This document shows positions 11,747-21,491 of a stretch of 64,000 nt of DNA, piece after piece (position 1 is the first letter of the stretch; each line of letters opens with the position of its first letter). The notes beneath the pieces are model-generated. The model was not told where the DNA came from and did no database searches. It saw only the letters and a list, made by a program, of their open reading frames with translations. The translations under genes were made by a program, and so were the position numbers. The stretch is taken from assembly GCA_947177165.1 (NCBI GenBank), contig CAMWTP010000010.1, positions 29,958-93,957 on the forward strand. Direction: 5' to 3'. This DNA comes from an uncultured Lachnospiraceae bacterium. Its GTDB lineage: Bacteria > Bacillota > Clostridia > Lachnospirales > Lachnospiraceae.

Positions 11747-12319
11747 TCAATACATAAGTGACAGCATTTGTTGGCAGAATGAAAACTGACGTGTCAGAAG
11801 ATGAAGAAGTTCGTCTTCTGATTCACGGCAGTTGTTATTCAGCCATTTTTGCAACATGGCAGTCAGACCTGCAATAAAAAATGTCTGGCAGTAGTCATAT
11901 TCTAAAAAACTGTTTATCTTGGATTGTTGTATGAATTTTTGCAGTCTCAGGTCAGAATATTGTAGCAACGCATAATCAAAGATTTTTGGTTGGTGCTTGT
12001 TGGAAAGATATATCCGGTAAAAATCCTGATGCTCTTTAATAAAAGCAAATAAATGTAAAAAGCGTTCCTGAAGCGAATAATCTTTTCCAGGAACAGTGAA
12101 AATGATTGTAAAATAGTGATACATATCAGATTCTATGCATTGCATTAATTCATAAATGTCTTCATGATGCAAATAAAAAGTAGTTCGGTTGATGTTAGCC
12201 ACATTGCAGATTTCTCTTACTGTAATTTTGGAAAGCTCTTTCTTTTTCATCATATCCAAAAAAGTATCTCGTATAAGTCTTTCTGTCTGTTGAAAACGCA
12301 AGTTATTTTTAGAATTCAT
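11747..12319 (-). CDS. TetR/AcrR-family regulator
   Basis: A 190-residue protein with an N-terminal TetR helix-turn-helix (TERLIRDTFLDMMKKKELSKITVREICNVANINRTTFYLHH region, about residues 11-55) and an all-helical ligand domain. GGAGG precedes its ATG by 4 bases. It is divergent from the MATE transporter gene with 146 bases between the starts, the common arrangement in which the regulator represses the pump. The inducer is unknown. Confidence 0.9.
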   Translation of the reverse strand: MNSKNNLRFQQTERLIRDTFLDMMKKKELSKITVREICNVANINRTTFYLHHEDIYELMQCIESDMYHYFTIIFTVPGKDYSLQERFLHLFAFIKEHQDFYRIYLSNKHQPKIFDYALLQYSDLRLQKFIQQSKINSFLEYDYCQTFFIAGLTAMLQKWLNNNCRESEDELLHLLTRQFSFCQQMLSLMY

Positions 12320-12465
12320 GAATCCTCCATCTTGATAATATATCTTTGCAGCAGGATGTCTTATATAAAAAATAATATCGATTAACTCAACACATGATGC
12401 TATATTGATGATTGTACTACACTTAAATTCAATTTACAATGGAATTATAAAGGAGGACAACAGAC

Positions 12466-13809
12466 ATGAAAAAAAATGAACAATTGCTACAAAAAGGTTC
12501 TTTTATACAGATGGTAACGAATCTTTGTGTACCTACGATCGTGATTATGCTGGTGATGGTCATTTACAATATGGCAGACACTTATTTTATCGGAAAGACA
12601 GGTGATCCTAGTAAAATTGCGGCAGTATCATTATGTGGTCCGATATTTAGTATTTTATCCGGGCTTGGCACACTTCTCGGAAGTGGAGGTTGTACTGCAG
12701 TATCACTTGCTCTTGGTAAAAAGGAATACAATAAGATAAAATCATATACCAGTTTATGCTGTTATGGCTCTCTGGCGATCGGGTTCATTTTTTCTGCTGC
12801 AGTACTTACAAATCTAAAAGGTATCAGCACTGCAATCGGGGCAAATGCTGATACGCTTGAGTATACTGGTACATATTTACGGATTCTGGCATTGGGAGGG
12901 CCTGTTATTTTATTTGGAAATGTTGTCAATAATCTGATACGCGCAGACGGCTCCGCAAAACAGGCTATGATATCTAATGGACTGGGAACAATTGTCAATA
13001 TCATTTTGGATCCACTTTTGATTTTGGGATTTGAGATGGGAGTCGCCGGAGCAGCGGCCGCGACAGTGACCGGAAATATAATCAGTTTCCTGTATCTGTT
13101 TTGGTATATAAAGAAAAAGCAAACAGTATTTTCGCTGAGTATCAGGGATCTGTCTTTGAAAAAGGAGATAGTCCTGCCGATAGTGTCATTGGGACTTCCA
13201 TTGGCATGCAGTACTATCATGATGAGTTTTTCCCATATGTTTATGAATCATATACTGGCAGGATATGGATCTGTCACAGTAGCAGCAAGCGGAGTGGCAG
13301 GAAAAGTTTCGATGGTTGTATCCATGGTTGCCATGGGTGTGTGTATGGGGCTACAGCCTGCAATTTCGTATAACTACGGAGCAGGAGAATATAGCAGAAT
13401 GTATAGGATCATGCGTAATCTTGGTATTATGACAATCATTGTAGGAAGCATACTGACAGCGGGATGCCTGATCGGAAAAAGATATCTGGTAGCTATGTTT
13501 ATCGAACATGATGAAGTAATCAGGCTTGGGGAGGAGATGGTGGTGGCCTCCATGTTAATGGGGCCTTTTTATGGGCTTTATCAGCTATGCACTACGTTTT
13601 TGCAGTCCACAGGAAAGGCATCTTATGCTACGGTGGTGGCGCTGCTTGACAAAGGAATTATTTATTTGCCAATGCTCTTTGGGCTAAATGCATTATTTGG
13701 TTTAAATGGCGTAATCTATACAGCGCCGTTCACAGACATGTTGTCTTTGCTGGTGGGGGCAGTATTATGTTTGGTATGGAATAGGACACTTCGGGCGCCG
13801 TCTTGCTGA
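12466..13809 (+). CDS. MATE-family multidrug/organic cation efflux transporter
   Basis: A 447-residue integral membrane protein with about twelve hydrophobic segments. The N-terminal QMVTNLCVPTIVIMLVMVIYN and the second-half repeat beginning LPIVSLGLPLACSTIMM give the internal pseudo-symmetry of MATE antiporters, which export drugs or metabolites in exchange for Na+ or H+. AGGAGG precedes the ATG. The paired TetR gene suggests inducible expression. Its 3' end overlaps the 3' end of the convergent AraC gene by 94 bases. In a plant-glycoside locus it may export toxic aglycones, which is inference. Confidence 0.93.
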   Translation: MKKNEQLLQKGSFIQMVTNLCVPTIVIMLVMVIYNMADTYFIGKTGDPSKIAAVSLCGPIFSILSGLGTLLGSGGCTAVSLALGKKEYNKIKSYTSLCCYGSLAIGFIFSAAVLTNLKGISTAIGANADTLEYTGTYLRILALGGPVILFGNVVNNLIRADGSAKQAMISNGLGTIVNIILDPLLILGFEMGVAGAAAATVTGNIISFLYLFWYIKKKQTVFSLSIRDLSLKKEIVLPIVSLGLPLACSTIMMSFSHMFMNHILAGYGSVTVAASGVAGKVSMVVSMVAMGVCMGLQPAISYNYGAGEYSRMYRIMRNLGIMTIIVGSILTAGCLIGKRYLVAMFIEHDEVIRLGEEMVVASMLMGPFYGLYQLCTTFLQSTGKASYATVVALLDKGIIYLPMLFGLNALFGLNGVIYTAPFTDMLSLLVGAVLCLVWNRTLRAPSC

Positions 13810-14963
13810 CTTTTTTTACGGAATTCGCTTGGAGTCATTCCTTCCCATTTCCGGAAAATGGAACAAAAATAGCTTGGCGAAGAAAAGTTCAGCATTTCTC
13901 CAATCTCCACTACCGACTGGCTGCCAAATTCCAGCAGCCTCTTAGCTTCCTGGATCTTGCATTCCTGAATATAGGAAGAAATTGTTTTTCCTGTTTCTTT
14001 TTTAAAGCAGCTACATAGATAGCTGCAATTTTTTTGCAGTGAAGTCGCAATGTTTGTAGGCGTGGTCTTTTGGTATATATGAGCACGGATATAGCTATTG
14101 ATCTGCAGTACCAGGGGTGAACGGGACGGAAGCCGAATTAAGTCACGTACTTGTATGGTATATTCGCGCATTAGGCGGACAAAAATATGGGCTAGGTCTG
14201 TTTCGGTGCAGGCATTTTGGATAGTTTGTATGAAGTCAGATACAAGTTGTAAACAATAAGTTTGTTCTAATCCAGAGGACATAGCTATGTGAGCAACTAA
14301 CATATTGGCTCCTAAGATGTAATTTCTCATCATCTTCAGCCGCTCGGGTCCTTCAGCAAGGGGAAGAAGATTTTGCGTTCTTAGTACATGATCGTTCAGG
14401 AATGTATTCAGTTCTTCAAGTTGTCCATATTTTACATAAGAAAGGAGCGAATTCTCAATCCAGTTGTTTTGTGGCTCTGTATATACAGGGGAAAATTCCT
14501 GTGTTAGCAATAACTTTTCCCAGCGAAAAGAAACTGAAGTCACTGGGCGGTCGGATTCACCATTTAGGATGAAATCAAGGAACTGCAGGTTTTCGTGCAG
14601 AGTTGGAATATCGGAACGAATCGTAGAGGAAAAATATTTTATGAGGGGTTCTCGGTCTTTGGAACTGCGTCCAATGCGGGACAGGATTGCGTCTGCTTGT
14701 CGGAGAGAGCATTCAAGGGGGAGGACTGGACCAAGAAAAAGCATCTCATTGGTCTCTTTCAGATAGAGTCCCCCAAAAAGCATTGTTTCGGGAGTGCTGC
14801 TACACCATAGTTCAGGAAGACTTTCTGGCAGGGTTGTAACCAGAATTAGAGGCAGGTTAAAGTTCTGAGGAGAAAACATGTGCAAAAGCTCCTTTTCTCG
14901 AAAAAGACAGATTGGAAGACGTACTGCGCGATAATAGCGTTCTAGGAAAAGTTTTATATTCAC
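13716..14963 (-). CDS. AraC-family transcriptional regulator
   Basis: A 415-residue regulator with a long N-terminal sensing region and a C-terminal AraC double helix-turn-helix (about residues 290-390, including NIATSLQKNCSYLCSCFKKE and VVEIGEMLNFSSPSYFCSIF). I chose the GTG at 14963 because GGAGG lies 7 bases upstream on the minus strand; an upstream ATG at 15017 has no such site. It is divergent from the esterase-like gene at 15112 and probably activates that gene and the following symporter. Its domain plan resembles the second AraC regulator at 27954. Confidence 0.88.
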   Translation of the reverse strand: MNIKLFLERYYRAVRLPICLFREKELLHMFSPQNFNLPLILVTTLPESLPELWCSSTPETMLFGGLYLKETNEMLFLGPVLPLECSLRQADAILSRIGRSSKDREPLIKYFSSTIRSDIPTLHENLQFLDFILNGESDRPVTSVSFRWEKLLLTQEFSPVYTEPQNNWIENSLLSYVKYGQLEELNTFLNDHVLRTQNLLPLAEGPERLKMMRNYILGANMLVAHIAMSSGLEQTYCLQLVSDFIQTIQNACTETDLAHIFVRLMREYTIQVRDLIRLPSRSPLVLQINSYIRAHIYQKTTPTNIATSLQKNCSYLCSCFKKETGKTISSYIQECKIQEAKRLLEFGSQSVVEIGEMLNFSSPSYFCSIFRKWEGMTPSEFRKKSQQDGARSVLFHTKHNTAPTSKDNMSVNGAV

Positions 14964-15111
14964 TATGTAACCTCCATTTAATGTGAAATTAACAAAATAA
15001 TATAAATATATTAACATAAATAAAAATATAATGATAGATACAAATTGAAATTATAGATAAACTATGGAAATATAGCAGCGGAAAATACAAATATAGAAGG
15101 AGGATGCGCAG

Positions 15112-17139
15112 ATGGAAGAAAAAAGGTTATACATTCCTGAACTGGATGATTATTTTGCAGAACCTTATATTGATGAGGAGGAATGGAGAGATATACCGCT
15201 TAAACATTATTATGTACATGGCGGGTTTAGGGGGACTGAAATGAATGGGACAGAGGTGAGATTCTGTTTTTATTTCCCGGAAAAGGAAAATTATGAAGGA
15301 AGGTTTTATCAGTATGTTTCCCCGGCTCCAGAAGATGAACATGAGAGTGAACATTTGACAGGAGAGGATGATAAGATCAGCTTCTGTCTGACTCATGGTG
15401 CATATTATGTGGTGACAAATCAAGGCGGTTTTATCTTGAATCAGGGAGATCGTCTGTATCGATCCAGTGCAAATGGTGCAGAATTTAGCCGTAAGGTGGC
15501 ACAGCGTATTTATGGATATAAACATAGACCTTATGGTTATATTTTTGGGGGCAGCGGCGGAAGTTTTAAAACTATGAGCTGCATAGAAATGACAAAAGGA
15601 ATCTGGGACGGGGCGGTGCCCTATGTGCTTGCAAATCCGATGGCTGCACCAAATAACTTTTGTCCGCGGGTTCGTGTAATGCGTATGCTTGGCGAGGAAG
15701 GGATGAAGCGCCTGGTGGATGCGATGGAGCCGGGCGGGAGTGGTGATATTTATGAAGGGTTGGATGAAGAGCAGAGAGAAGCGTTGCAGGAGGCTACGCG
15801 GATGGGATTTCCAAAACGCGGATGGTTTTCCTGGCCGTTTATGGGAGATGGTGCGTTGATGGTACTGACGCCCAATATATATCAGATGTATCCTGCATAT
15901 TTTGAAGACTTCTGGCTTCGTCCAGGGTATGAAGGCAGTAATCCAGTCAGCTCGGAAACGCGTGACCGTGTCTGTTTTAAAACCCAGGTAAAAGAACTGA
16001 TTCAAAAAAAGAAAGTACAAGATACAAAAGAATTTACCAGTGTGGACAACAGCTGGATCAATACGATGACAGGAAATAATGAAACACCGCTTATCCGCAT
16101 AGAAGAAATTCCACCTGAGGACGCATATCTTTATCATTGTCGTATCAGAGTTTTGAGCGGTGAGGCAGCAGGGAAAGAAACCCCGATCGAAACTATAAAA
16201 GAGGATATCATTACGGTTAGCAGTGCTTTTGACGGAACCAACGGAAAGGATGCTCTGGAGAAACTTGCTGTTGGTGATGAAATTATGATTGATAATAGTG
16301 ATTATCTGGCAATTCAGACATTTCAGCGTCATCAGTTACCGGATGAGAGCTATCATGTATATGACCAGTACCGTGATTCAGAAGGAAATCCGAAATATCC
16401 GCAAGTTCCTATGCTGATAGCGCCGTTTATTGCCATGTCTGGCGGAGGGTGTATTCCAGATGGCAATATCCACGGGAAAGTAATTTGCGTTTGCAGCCTT
16501 TTAGATGAAAGCGCGTTTGCATGGCATGGAGACTGGTATCGCGATGCGGTTAGGAAAGCAAAAGGCGGAGATGAAAGTGATTGTTTTCGTCTTTACTACA
16601 ATGATCATTGCATTCATGACGATCGCGCAGGATATTTGGATGATCCACAACATCAGGTGGATTATTTGGGAATTCTGCATCAGGCACTTCTGGACGTGGC
16701 GGACTGGTGTGAGAAAGGTATAGCACCACTTCCAACTACAAATTATCGAGTGGTGGACGGACAGGTCGAAATTCCGCAAAGCGCAGGTGAACGGGGCGGG
16801 ATCCAGCCAGTAGTAGAAGCATACGCAAATCGGGAAAAAAGCGTTACGGTAAAGGCAGGAGAGCCGGTGACATTTACTGCCAGAATTGAGGTGCCACATG
16901 GAGCTGGACAAGTGACTTCAGCAGCATGGGATTTTGAAAAAACCGGAAATTTTGAAGAAGAGTTGGAACTGCACAAGGAAGAAGGAGGAAGAGTGGCAGA
17001 AGTAAAAACAGAACATATTTTTTGTGCTTGTGGGACATATTTCCCAGTGATTAAAGTGAAATCTAATAGAAAAGGCATAAAAGAGGATATTTTCACCCAG
17101 TGTAAAAATCTGGATAGAGTTCGGGTGGTCGTAGAGTAA
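15112..17139 (+). CDS. Tannase/feruloyl-esterase-like alpha/beta hydrolase with C-terminal beta domain (paralog 1)
   Basis: A 675-residue protein without signal peptide. The core is an alpha/beta hydrolase: a GGSGGS nucleophile elbow (Ser148) followed by an IWDGAVPY segment, as in tannases. A conserved Asp lies in LLDESAFAWHGDWYR (about 465) and a conserved His in CIHDD (about 500), giving a plausible triad. The last 100 residues form a PKD-like beta domain. It is paralogous along its whole length to the protein at 31721. The likely reaction is hydrolysis of an ester on a plant substrate; that is inferred from fold and context. AAGGAGG precedes the start, the divergent AraC protein is the likely activator, and the symporter gene follows within 25 bases. 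Confidence 0.65.
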   Translation: MEEKRLYIPELDDYFAEPYIDEEEWRDIPLKHYYVHGGFRGTEMNGTEVRFCFYFPEKENYEGRFYQYVSPAPEDEHESEHLTGEDDKISFCLTHGAYYVVTNQGGFILNQGDRLYRSSANGAEFSRKVAQRIYGYKHRPYGYIFGGSGGSFKTMSCIEMTKGIWDGAVPYVLANPMAAPNNFCPRVRVMRMLGEEGMKRLVDAMEPGGSGDIYEGLDEEQREALQEATRMGFPKRGWFSWPFMGDGALMVLTPNIYQMYPAYFEDFWLRPGYEGSNPVSSETRDRVCFKTQVKELIQKKKVQDTKEFTSVDNSWINTMTGNNETPLIRIEEIPPEDAYLYHCRIRVLSGEAAGKETPIETIKEDIITVSSAFDGTNGKDALEKLAVGDEIMIDNSDYLAIQTFQRHQLPDESYHVYDQYRDSEGNPKYPQVPMLIAPFIAMSGGGCIPDGNIHGKVICVCSLLDESAFAWHGDWYRDAVRKAKGGDESDCFRLYYNDHCIHDDRAGYLDDPQHQVDYLGILHQALLDVADWCEKGIAPLPTTNYRVVDGQVEIPQSAGERGGIQPVVEAYANREKSVTVKAGEPVTFTARIEVPHGAGQVTSAAWDFEKTGNFEEELELHKEEGGRVAEVKTEHIFCACGTYFPVIKVKSNRKGIKEDIFTQCKNLDRVRVVVE

Positions 17140-17162
17140 AAAAGAAAGTGAGGAACCGTGTA

Positions 17163-18497
17163 ATGAACAATCAGAAAAAAGAGGACAATAAAGTTGGTTT
17201 GGGAAAGACACTTTTGTGGACCAGCAGTGCCACGTCCGTTGGTATTACAGCATTACTGCTTATGCAGATATCTTTTTACTGCACGGACGTATTACAAATG
17301 CCGGCGGCATTGGTAGGAACGATATTTTTATTCAGCAAATTGTTTGATGCTGTCACTGATGTTGTGGCAGGTCTTATCATTGACCGCACAAAGACAAAAT
17401 GGGGAAAAGGGCGTCCTTATGAAATATTTATGATTTTCCTATGGCTGTCTACATGGCTGCTGTTTTCCTGTCCGCCGCATTTTGGCATGGCTGCAAAATC
17501 GATCTGGGTATTCTTTATGTATACTTTTATGAATGCTGTCTGTGTCACTTTTTTGGATGGAAATAATGTGGTTTATATGATAAGGGCGTTCAAAACAAAA
17601 GAGCAACAGGCAAAAGTTACGGCGTTTAGCAGTTTCTTCACTATGGCAGCTGCCATGATATTTAATATATTGTTTCCGGCAGCCATGGCAAAGGCTGGCA
17701 CTTCTCCCGCAAATTGGAGCAGATTAGTTGGCTCTCTGGCAATTCCCCTGACATTTGTTGGTATTTTGCGTATGCTCACGATTAAGGAACAGTATAACAA
17801 TGAAGCTGATGTATCTCATGAAAAACTTCACATTAAAGATGTTCTTATTTTGGCGAAAGAAAACCGTCATGCAGTGATACTGCTGATTGCCAGTCTCTTG
17901 ATTTCCCTTGTTACGGGTATGGGTGTTACTACATACTATTGGAGTCACATTATTGGAGATCTGTCTATGATGGGTATTGCTTCTCTTGGAACTATTTTGG
18001 GTGTTCCGCTTGCCTTTGTCATGCCAATGATGCGCAGGAAGATGGGAATGAAGGGCATGTGTGTGTCTGGGATGATTTTTAGCGGTGTAGGATATATTCT
18101 GATGTTTATAGCAAATGATAATGTAGGACTTGTTATATTGGCTACTGTTATGAGTACAGTTGGTTTGGTGCCTTGGAATATGATGTTTCCGATGTTCGTT
18201 GTTGATCTTGCCGATTATAATGAATCCAAGTGTATTTCTAGAATGGAAGGAACGATGGGAGCAACTTTTGGTTTTGCGCGTAAGGCCGGAAGTGCCCTTG
18301 GCGGTTTTATTTTGGGAATTTTACTTCAGATTGGTGGTTTCATCAGTGGGGCACAGCAACAGAGTGGAGCTGCTTTGATGACTATTCGTATTTCTGCAGG
18401 CATTGTTCCGCTGGTTGCTATAGTTGTTGTGGGGTTGATGATGCAGAGGTATACCCTGGACAAGGATCTTCCGGCAATCCATGATGTAGAGGATTAG
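17163..18497 (+). CDS. GPH-family (MelB-like) sugar:cation symporter
   Basis: A 444-residue membrane protein with about twelve hydrophobic segments. It carries the GPH signature FDAVTDVVAGLIIDRTKTKW followed by GRPYE between helices 2 and 3. Members import glycosides or glycoside-like solutes with Na+ or H+. ATG 17163 is preferred because GTGAGG is well spaced before it; the in-frame GTG 17148 has a weaker site. It follows the esterase-like gene after a short gap, so the two are probably co-transcribed and handle one imported acylated glycoside. Confidence 0.9.
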   Translation: MNNQKKEDNKVGLGKTLLWTSSATSVGITALLLMQISFYCTDVLQMPAALVGTIFLFSKLFDAVTDVVAGLIIDRTKTKWGKGRPYEIFMIFLWLSTWLLFSCPPHFGMAAKSIWVFFMYTFMNAVCVTFLDGNNVVYMIRAFKTKEQQAKVTAFSSFFTMAAAMIFNILFPAAMAKAGTSPANWSRLVGSLAIPLTFVGILRMLTIKEQYNNEADVSHEKLHIKDVLILAKENRHAVILLIASLLISLVTGMGVTTYYWSHIIGDLSMMGIASLGTILGVPLAFVMPMMRRKMGMKGMCVSGMIFSGVGYILMFIANDNVGLVILATVMSTVGLVPWNMMFPMFVVDLADYNESKCISRMEGTMGATFGFARKAGSALGGFILGILLQIGGFISGAQQQSGAALMTIRISAGIVPLVAIVVVGLMMQRYTLDKDLPAIHDVED

Positions 18498-18559
18498 AAC
18501 TTTGTGAGCTGCTGAAAGAATCTATACTTTTATAAAAGAAATAAGATTTTTTATTAAAT

Positions 18560-18628
18560 ATTGGCGAACAGGAGTAAAAATTCAGTCTGATAAGAACATA
18601 AACTTAATATTTACCCCTGTTCGCCAAT
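18560..18628. repeat. Long hairpin between symporter and ABC operon
   Basis: A 19-base inverted repeat (18560-18578 with 18610-18628, 18 of 19 positions complementary) encloses a 31-base loop. No T-run follows the right arm, so it is not a classical terminator. It could end or process the upstream transcript, or be a regulator site for the ABC operon whose first start is 86 bases further on. Confidence 0.6.
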
Positions 18629-18713
18629 TTGTCGCTAGGCAGAAATACTGTGATCATTATAATTGAATCATAGCTAATTTATAATGACGTTTCAAGAAAA
18701 TGGAGGAAAAAAG

Positions 18714-20489
18714 ATGAAAAGGAAAAGTAAAAGTAATTTGTTCCGAAAGCTTGTAGCAGCTACTATGGCAGCAGGCTGCATCATATCGCTTGCGGCGTGT
18801 GGCAACAGTGATTCCGGAGGAGGTGATGCGCTTACAATTACATATTGGTCTCCGAGGGGAGAGGACGCTTCTCATTATTCAGAGTACGAGGAAAATCCAA
18901 TCATTAAGTATATTGAAGGAAACTATACCTTCAATGACAAGAAGCTTCATTTTGATTTTTTTATCGCACCGCCTGGATCAGAGTCTGAGGATTTTGCAAC
19001 TCTGATCGGAACGGGTGACTACTGCGATGTCATGGATATGTCGATGTCCGCCACAACTCCAGTGGAGTTGTATGAAGAAGACATTATATGGGATCTGACA
19101 GCTCTGGTTCCTGAGAATATGCCGAATTATATGGCTTTTCTGGAGGCAAATCCAGAGTGTGAAAGCTCCATATATAACATTGTTGACGGGGAAAAGAAAA
19201 TTTTGCAGCTTCGTGGGTTTACTGATGAAATACAGGATAGTTTTCAGGGGTTCTGCTACCGCCGTGATTGGATTGCCAAATATGGCACAAATCCTCAGAC
19301 CGGCGAGGCATTCAGTTATGGATTTACAGATGCAGATGATTCTGAGAGCTGGGAGGATGATGTGGTTTTCCCCAGTGGCGCTGATGAGCCGATATATATC
19401 AGCGATTGGGAGTGGATGTTTGAGATTTTTGAAAAAGCAATGGAAGAACAGGGTATTTCTGACGGTTATTGTTATAGTCCTTACTATTTAGGTTATATGC
19501 AGACTGGAGATCTTGCGACTGGGTTTGGCGGAGGAGCTCCTTACTGGTATGAAGATAATGGTATCTGTATCAATGGTGTGACAACGGATAATTTCAGGGC
19601 ATATCTGCAATGCATGAATACATGGTATCAAAAGGGGTGGATTGACAGCAATTTCGCGGAACATACAGGTGATATGTTCTTTGCTGTAGATCCGGCCAAG
19701 GTGTTCCAGGGAAAGGTAGGTCTCTGGCAGGGAAGAACATCTACTGTAGGAACGCAAATCGATGCGGATGACGCATATACGGACGGGGCAGTTGTTTATG
19801 GATGCCGTCAGCCAATCAATGATATTTACGGCGGACCGGAACAGCAAAATACGGAACCAAACCATATGTACCAGTTTAGCAAAGTTCGCACAAGCGTAGT
19901 GCTTACCAAAAAAATGGATGAAGAGAAAGTGCTCGCATTCTTAAAATTTGCGGATTTTATGTTCTCGGAAGAGGGAATGCTTTTGCGGGGCGGTCTGAAC
20001 AAAGAGCAATATGAATCCTGTCAGGATGAATTCTATACCAGACTTGGACTGACGGAAGGGCTATATAGTGTTGTGGAAGAGGATGGCAGGAAGATTATTA
20101 AATATAACATAGATACTGCTGATACAGCCTATAATGCAGCTACCCTTGACAGGATGCAGCCTGTTTTGCAGAAAGTTTCGGATGTGGATAAAGGATATGA
20201 CCGTTATCTGAAACAGGCTATCGGAAGCTGGGATTATTATAAGAATACTGCAGCGCTGTCGGATGGCGTACTGAATGCAGTCAGTGTGGAGGATGCGAAA
20301 AGCATCACGAAGATACGTGCCAATTATGACCAGTTTCTTGCGAGGACAATTGCACCAATGATCAAAGGCAGCGGTTATGACATCTGGGATGATGCCTCAT
20401 GGGAGCAGTTCATCAATGACGTAGATAAGTATCAGGCTGGCACAGTAACTGAAATCTATCAGAAAGCCATAGATCTGATGGCACAATAA
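18714..20489 (+). CDS. ABC-importer extracellular solute-binding lipoprotein
   Basis: A 591-residue protein with a lipoprotein signal peptide: KRKSK basic start, hydrophobic core and an LAAC lipobox about 24 residues in. A family-1 solute-binding domain of the large type (near 550-600 residues, like LplA/YtcQ) follows and is rich in Trp, Tyr and Asp. It captures an oligosaccharide outside the membrane and passes it to the two permeases encoded next. ATG 18714 is supported by GGAGG 8 bases upstream; an earlier in-frame ATG at 18684 has none. First gene of the ABC operon. Confidence 0.93.
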   Translation: MKRKSKSNLFRKLVAATMAAGCIISLAACGNSDSGGGDALTITYWSPRGEDASHYSEYEENPIIKYIEGNYTFNDKKLHFDFFIAPPGSESEDFATLIGTGDYCDVMDMSMSATTPVELYEEDIIWDLTALVPENMPNYMAFLEANPECESSIYNIVDGEKKILQLRGFTDEIQDSFQGFCYRRDWIAKYGTNPQTGEAFSYGFTDADDSESWEDDVVFPSGADEPIYISDWEWMFEIFEKAMEEQGISDGYCYSPYYLGYMQTGDLATGFGGGAPYWYEDNGICINGVTTDNFRAYLQCMNTWYQKGWIDSNFAEHTGDMFFAVDPAKVFQGKVGLWQGRTSTVGTQIDADDAYTDGAVVYGCRQPINDIYGGPEQQNTEPNHMYQFSKVRTSVVLTKKMDEEKVLAFLKFADFMFSEEGMLLRGGLNKEQYESCQDEFYTRLGLTEGLYSVVEEDGRKIIKYNIDTADTAYNAATLDRMQPVLQKVSDVDKGYDRYLKQAIGSWDYYKNTAALSDGVLNAVSVEDAKSITKIRANYDQFLARTIAPMIKGSGYDIWDDASWEQFINDVDKYQAGTVTEIYQKAIDLMAQ

Positions 20490-20510
20490 TATTGGAAAGA
20501 GGGTGGATAT

Positions 20511-21476
20511 ATGGGAAGAAGAAAAGATCAGCCCAGTACAGCTGCGATGCAGGTTAATTCAGGAAAACTAAGCTGGCGGGAGGATTTTAAGAAAAACGGG
20601 ATTTTATACCTGATTTTTCTTCCGGTGCTGATGTGGGAAATACTGTTTCATTATTTGCCGCTGCCTGGTATCCTGATGGCTTTTCAGGATTATAGTGTGT
20701 CGAAAGGGCTGTTTAAGAGTGACTGGGTAGGACTTTCCCATTTTGTGGATTTATTTACAGGCAGTGGATTTCCACTGGCATTCCGCAATACTGTGGCAAT
20801 GGCGATTCTGAGTCTTACGGTTGGGTTTTCTGCATCTGTAATTTTTGCACTGATATTAACTACGTTTCCGCATAAACGTTTTCGCCGAGTGATCCAGTCG
20901 GCGAGCTATCTGCCGAATTTTGTATCGGCAGTAGTCATGTGTTCGCTTGCAATTGAGTTTTTGAGCGAGAAAGGAGCCATAACCCTGCTTTTATCCCTGT
21001 TTGGAGCAGACAAGCAGAACTGGCTGGCAAATCCGAATATTCCAGTATTCTGGGTAATCTATACATTTATCGGTATCTGGCAAGGCATGGGATGGGGTTC
21101 TATTATTTATGTTGCATCTATTTCCAATATCAGTGGGGAATTACATGAAGCGGCAGCAATTGACGGTGCAAACAGGTTTCAGAGGATTCTGCATGTTACA
21201 TTGCCGGGGATTCTGCCACTGGTCATCATGATGTGGACCATGAACATTGGTGTTGTGTTTAAAATGGTGGGTAATAACATTCTGTTGCTCTATATGCCTC
21301 AGACTTATGATGTAGCGGACGTACTATCGACGTATACATACAGAATGTCTTTCGGAGTATCTTCTAATTACGGTTTGTCTACGGCTTCGGGACTATTCCA
21401 GTCAATCTTAGGTCTGATTTTGCTTGTAACATCGAACAGACTGAGCAAGCGCGCAACAAGTTACTCCCTGTTTTAA
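20511..21476 (+). CDS. ABC sugar transporter permease 1 (LplB-type)
   Basis: A 321-residue membrane protein with six hydrophobic segments and the cytoplasmic coupling motif EAAAIDGANRFQRILHVTLP. It belongs to the LplB/MalF-like carbohydrate permeases. It lies 21 bases after the binding protein and 15 before the second permease. No ATPase gene is present anywhere in this locus, so the importer presumably uses a shared MsmK-like ATPase encoded elsewhere, as many Firmicutes importers do. Confidence 0.93.
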   Translation: MGRRKDQPSTAAMQVNSGKLSWREDFKKNGILYLIFLPVLMWEILFHYLPLPGILMAFQDYSVSKGLFKSDWVGLSHFVDLFTGSGFPLAFRNTVAMAILSLTVGFSASVIFALILTTFPHKRFRRVIQSASYLPNFVSAVVMCSLAIEFLSEKGAITLLLSLFGADKQNWLANPNIPVFWVIYTFIGIWQGMGWGSIIYVASISNISGELHEAAAIDGANRFQRILHVTLPGILPLVIMMWTMNIGVVFKMVGNNILLLYMPQTYDVADVLSTYTYRMSFGVSSNYGLSTASGLFQSILGLILLVTSNRLSKRATSYSLF

Positions 21477-21491
21477 GAAAGGCGGTAAAAA

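Noticed and set aside
15127..16332. Long open frame (401 codons) on the minus strand
   Set aside because: It is antisense to the esterase-like gene, has no ribosome site, and its translation is rich in Ile, His and Cys in the pattern of a shadow frame.
18560..18628. Rho-independent terminator
   Set aside because: The stem is strong, but no T-run follows the right arm, so it is listed only as a hairpin.
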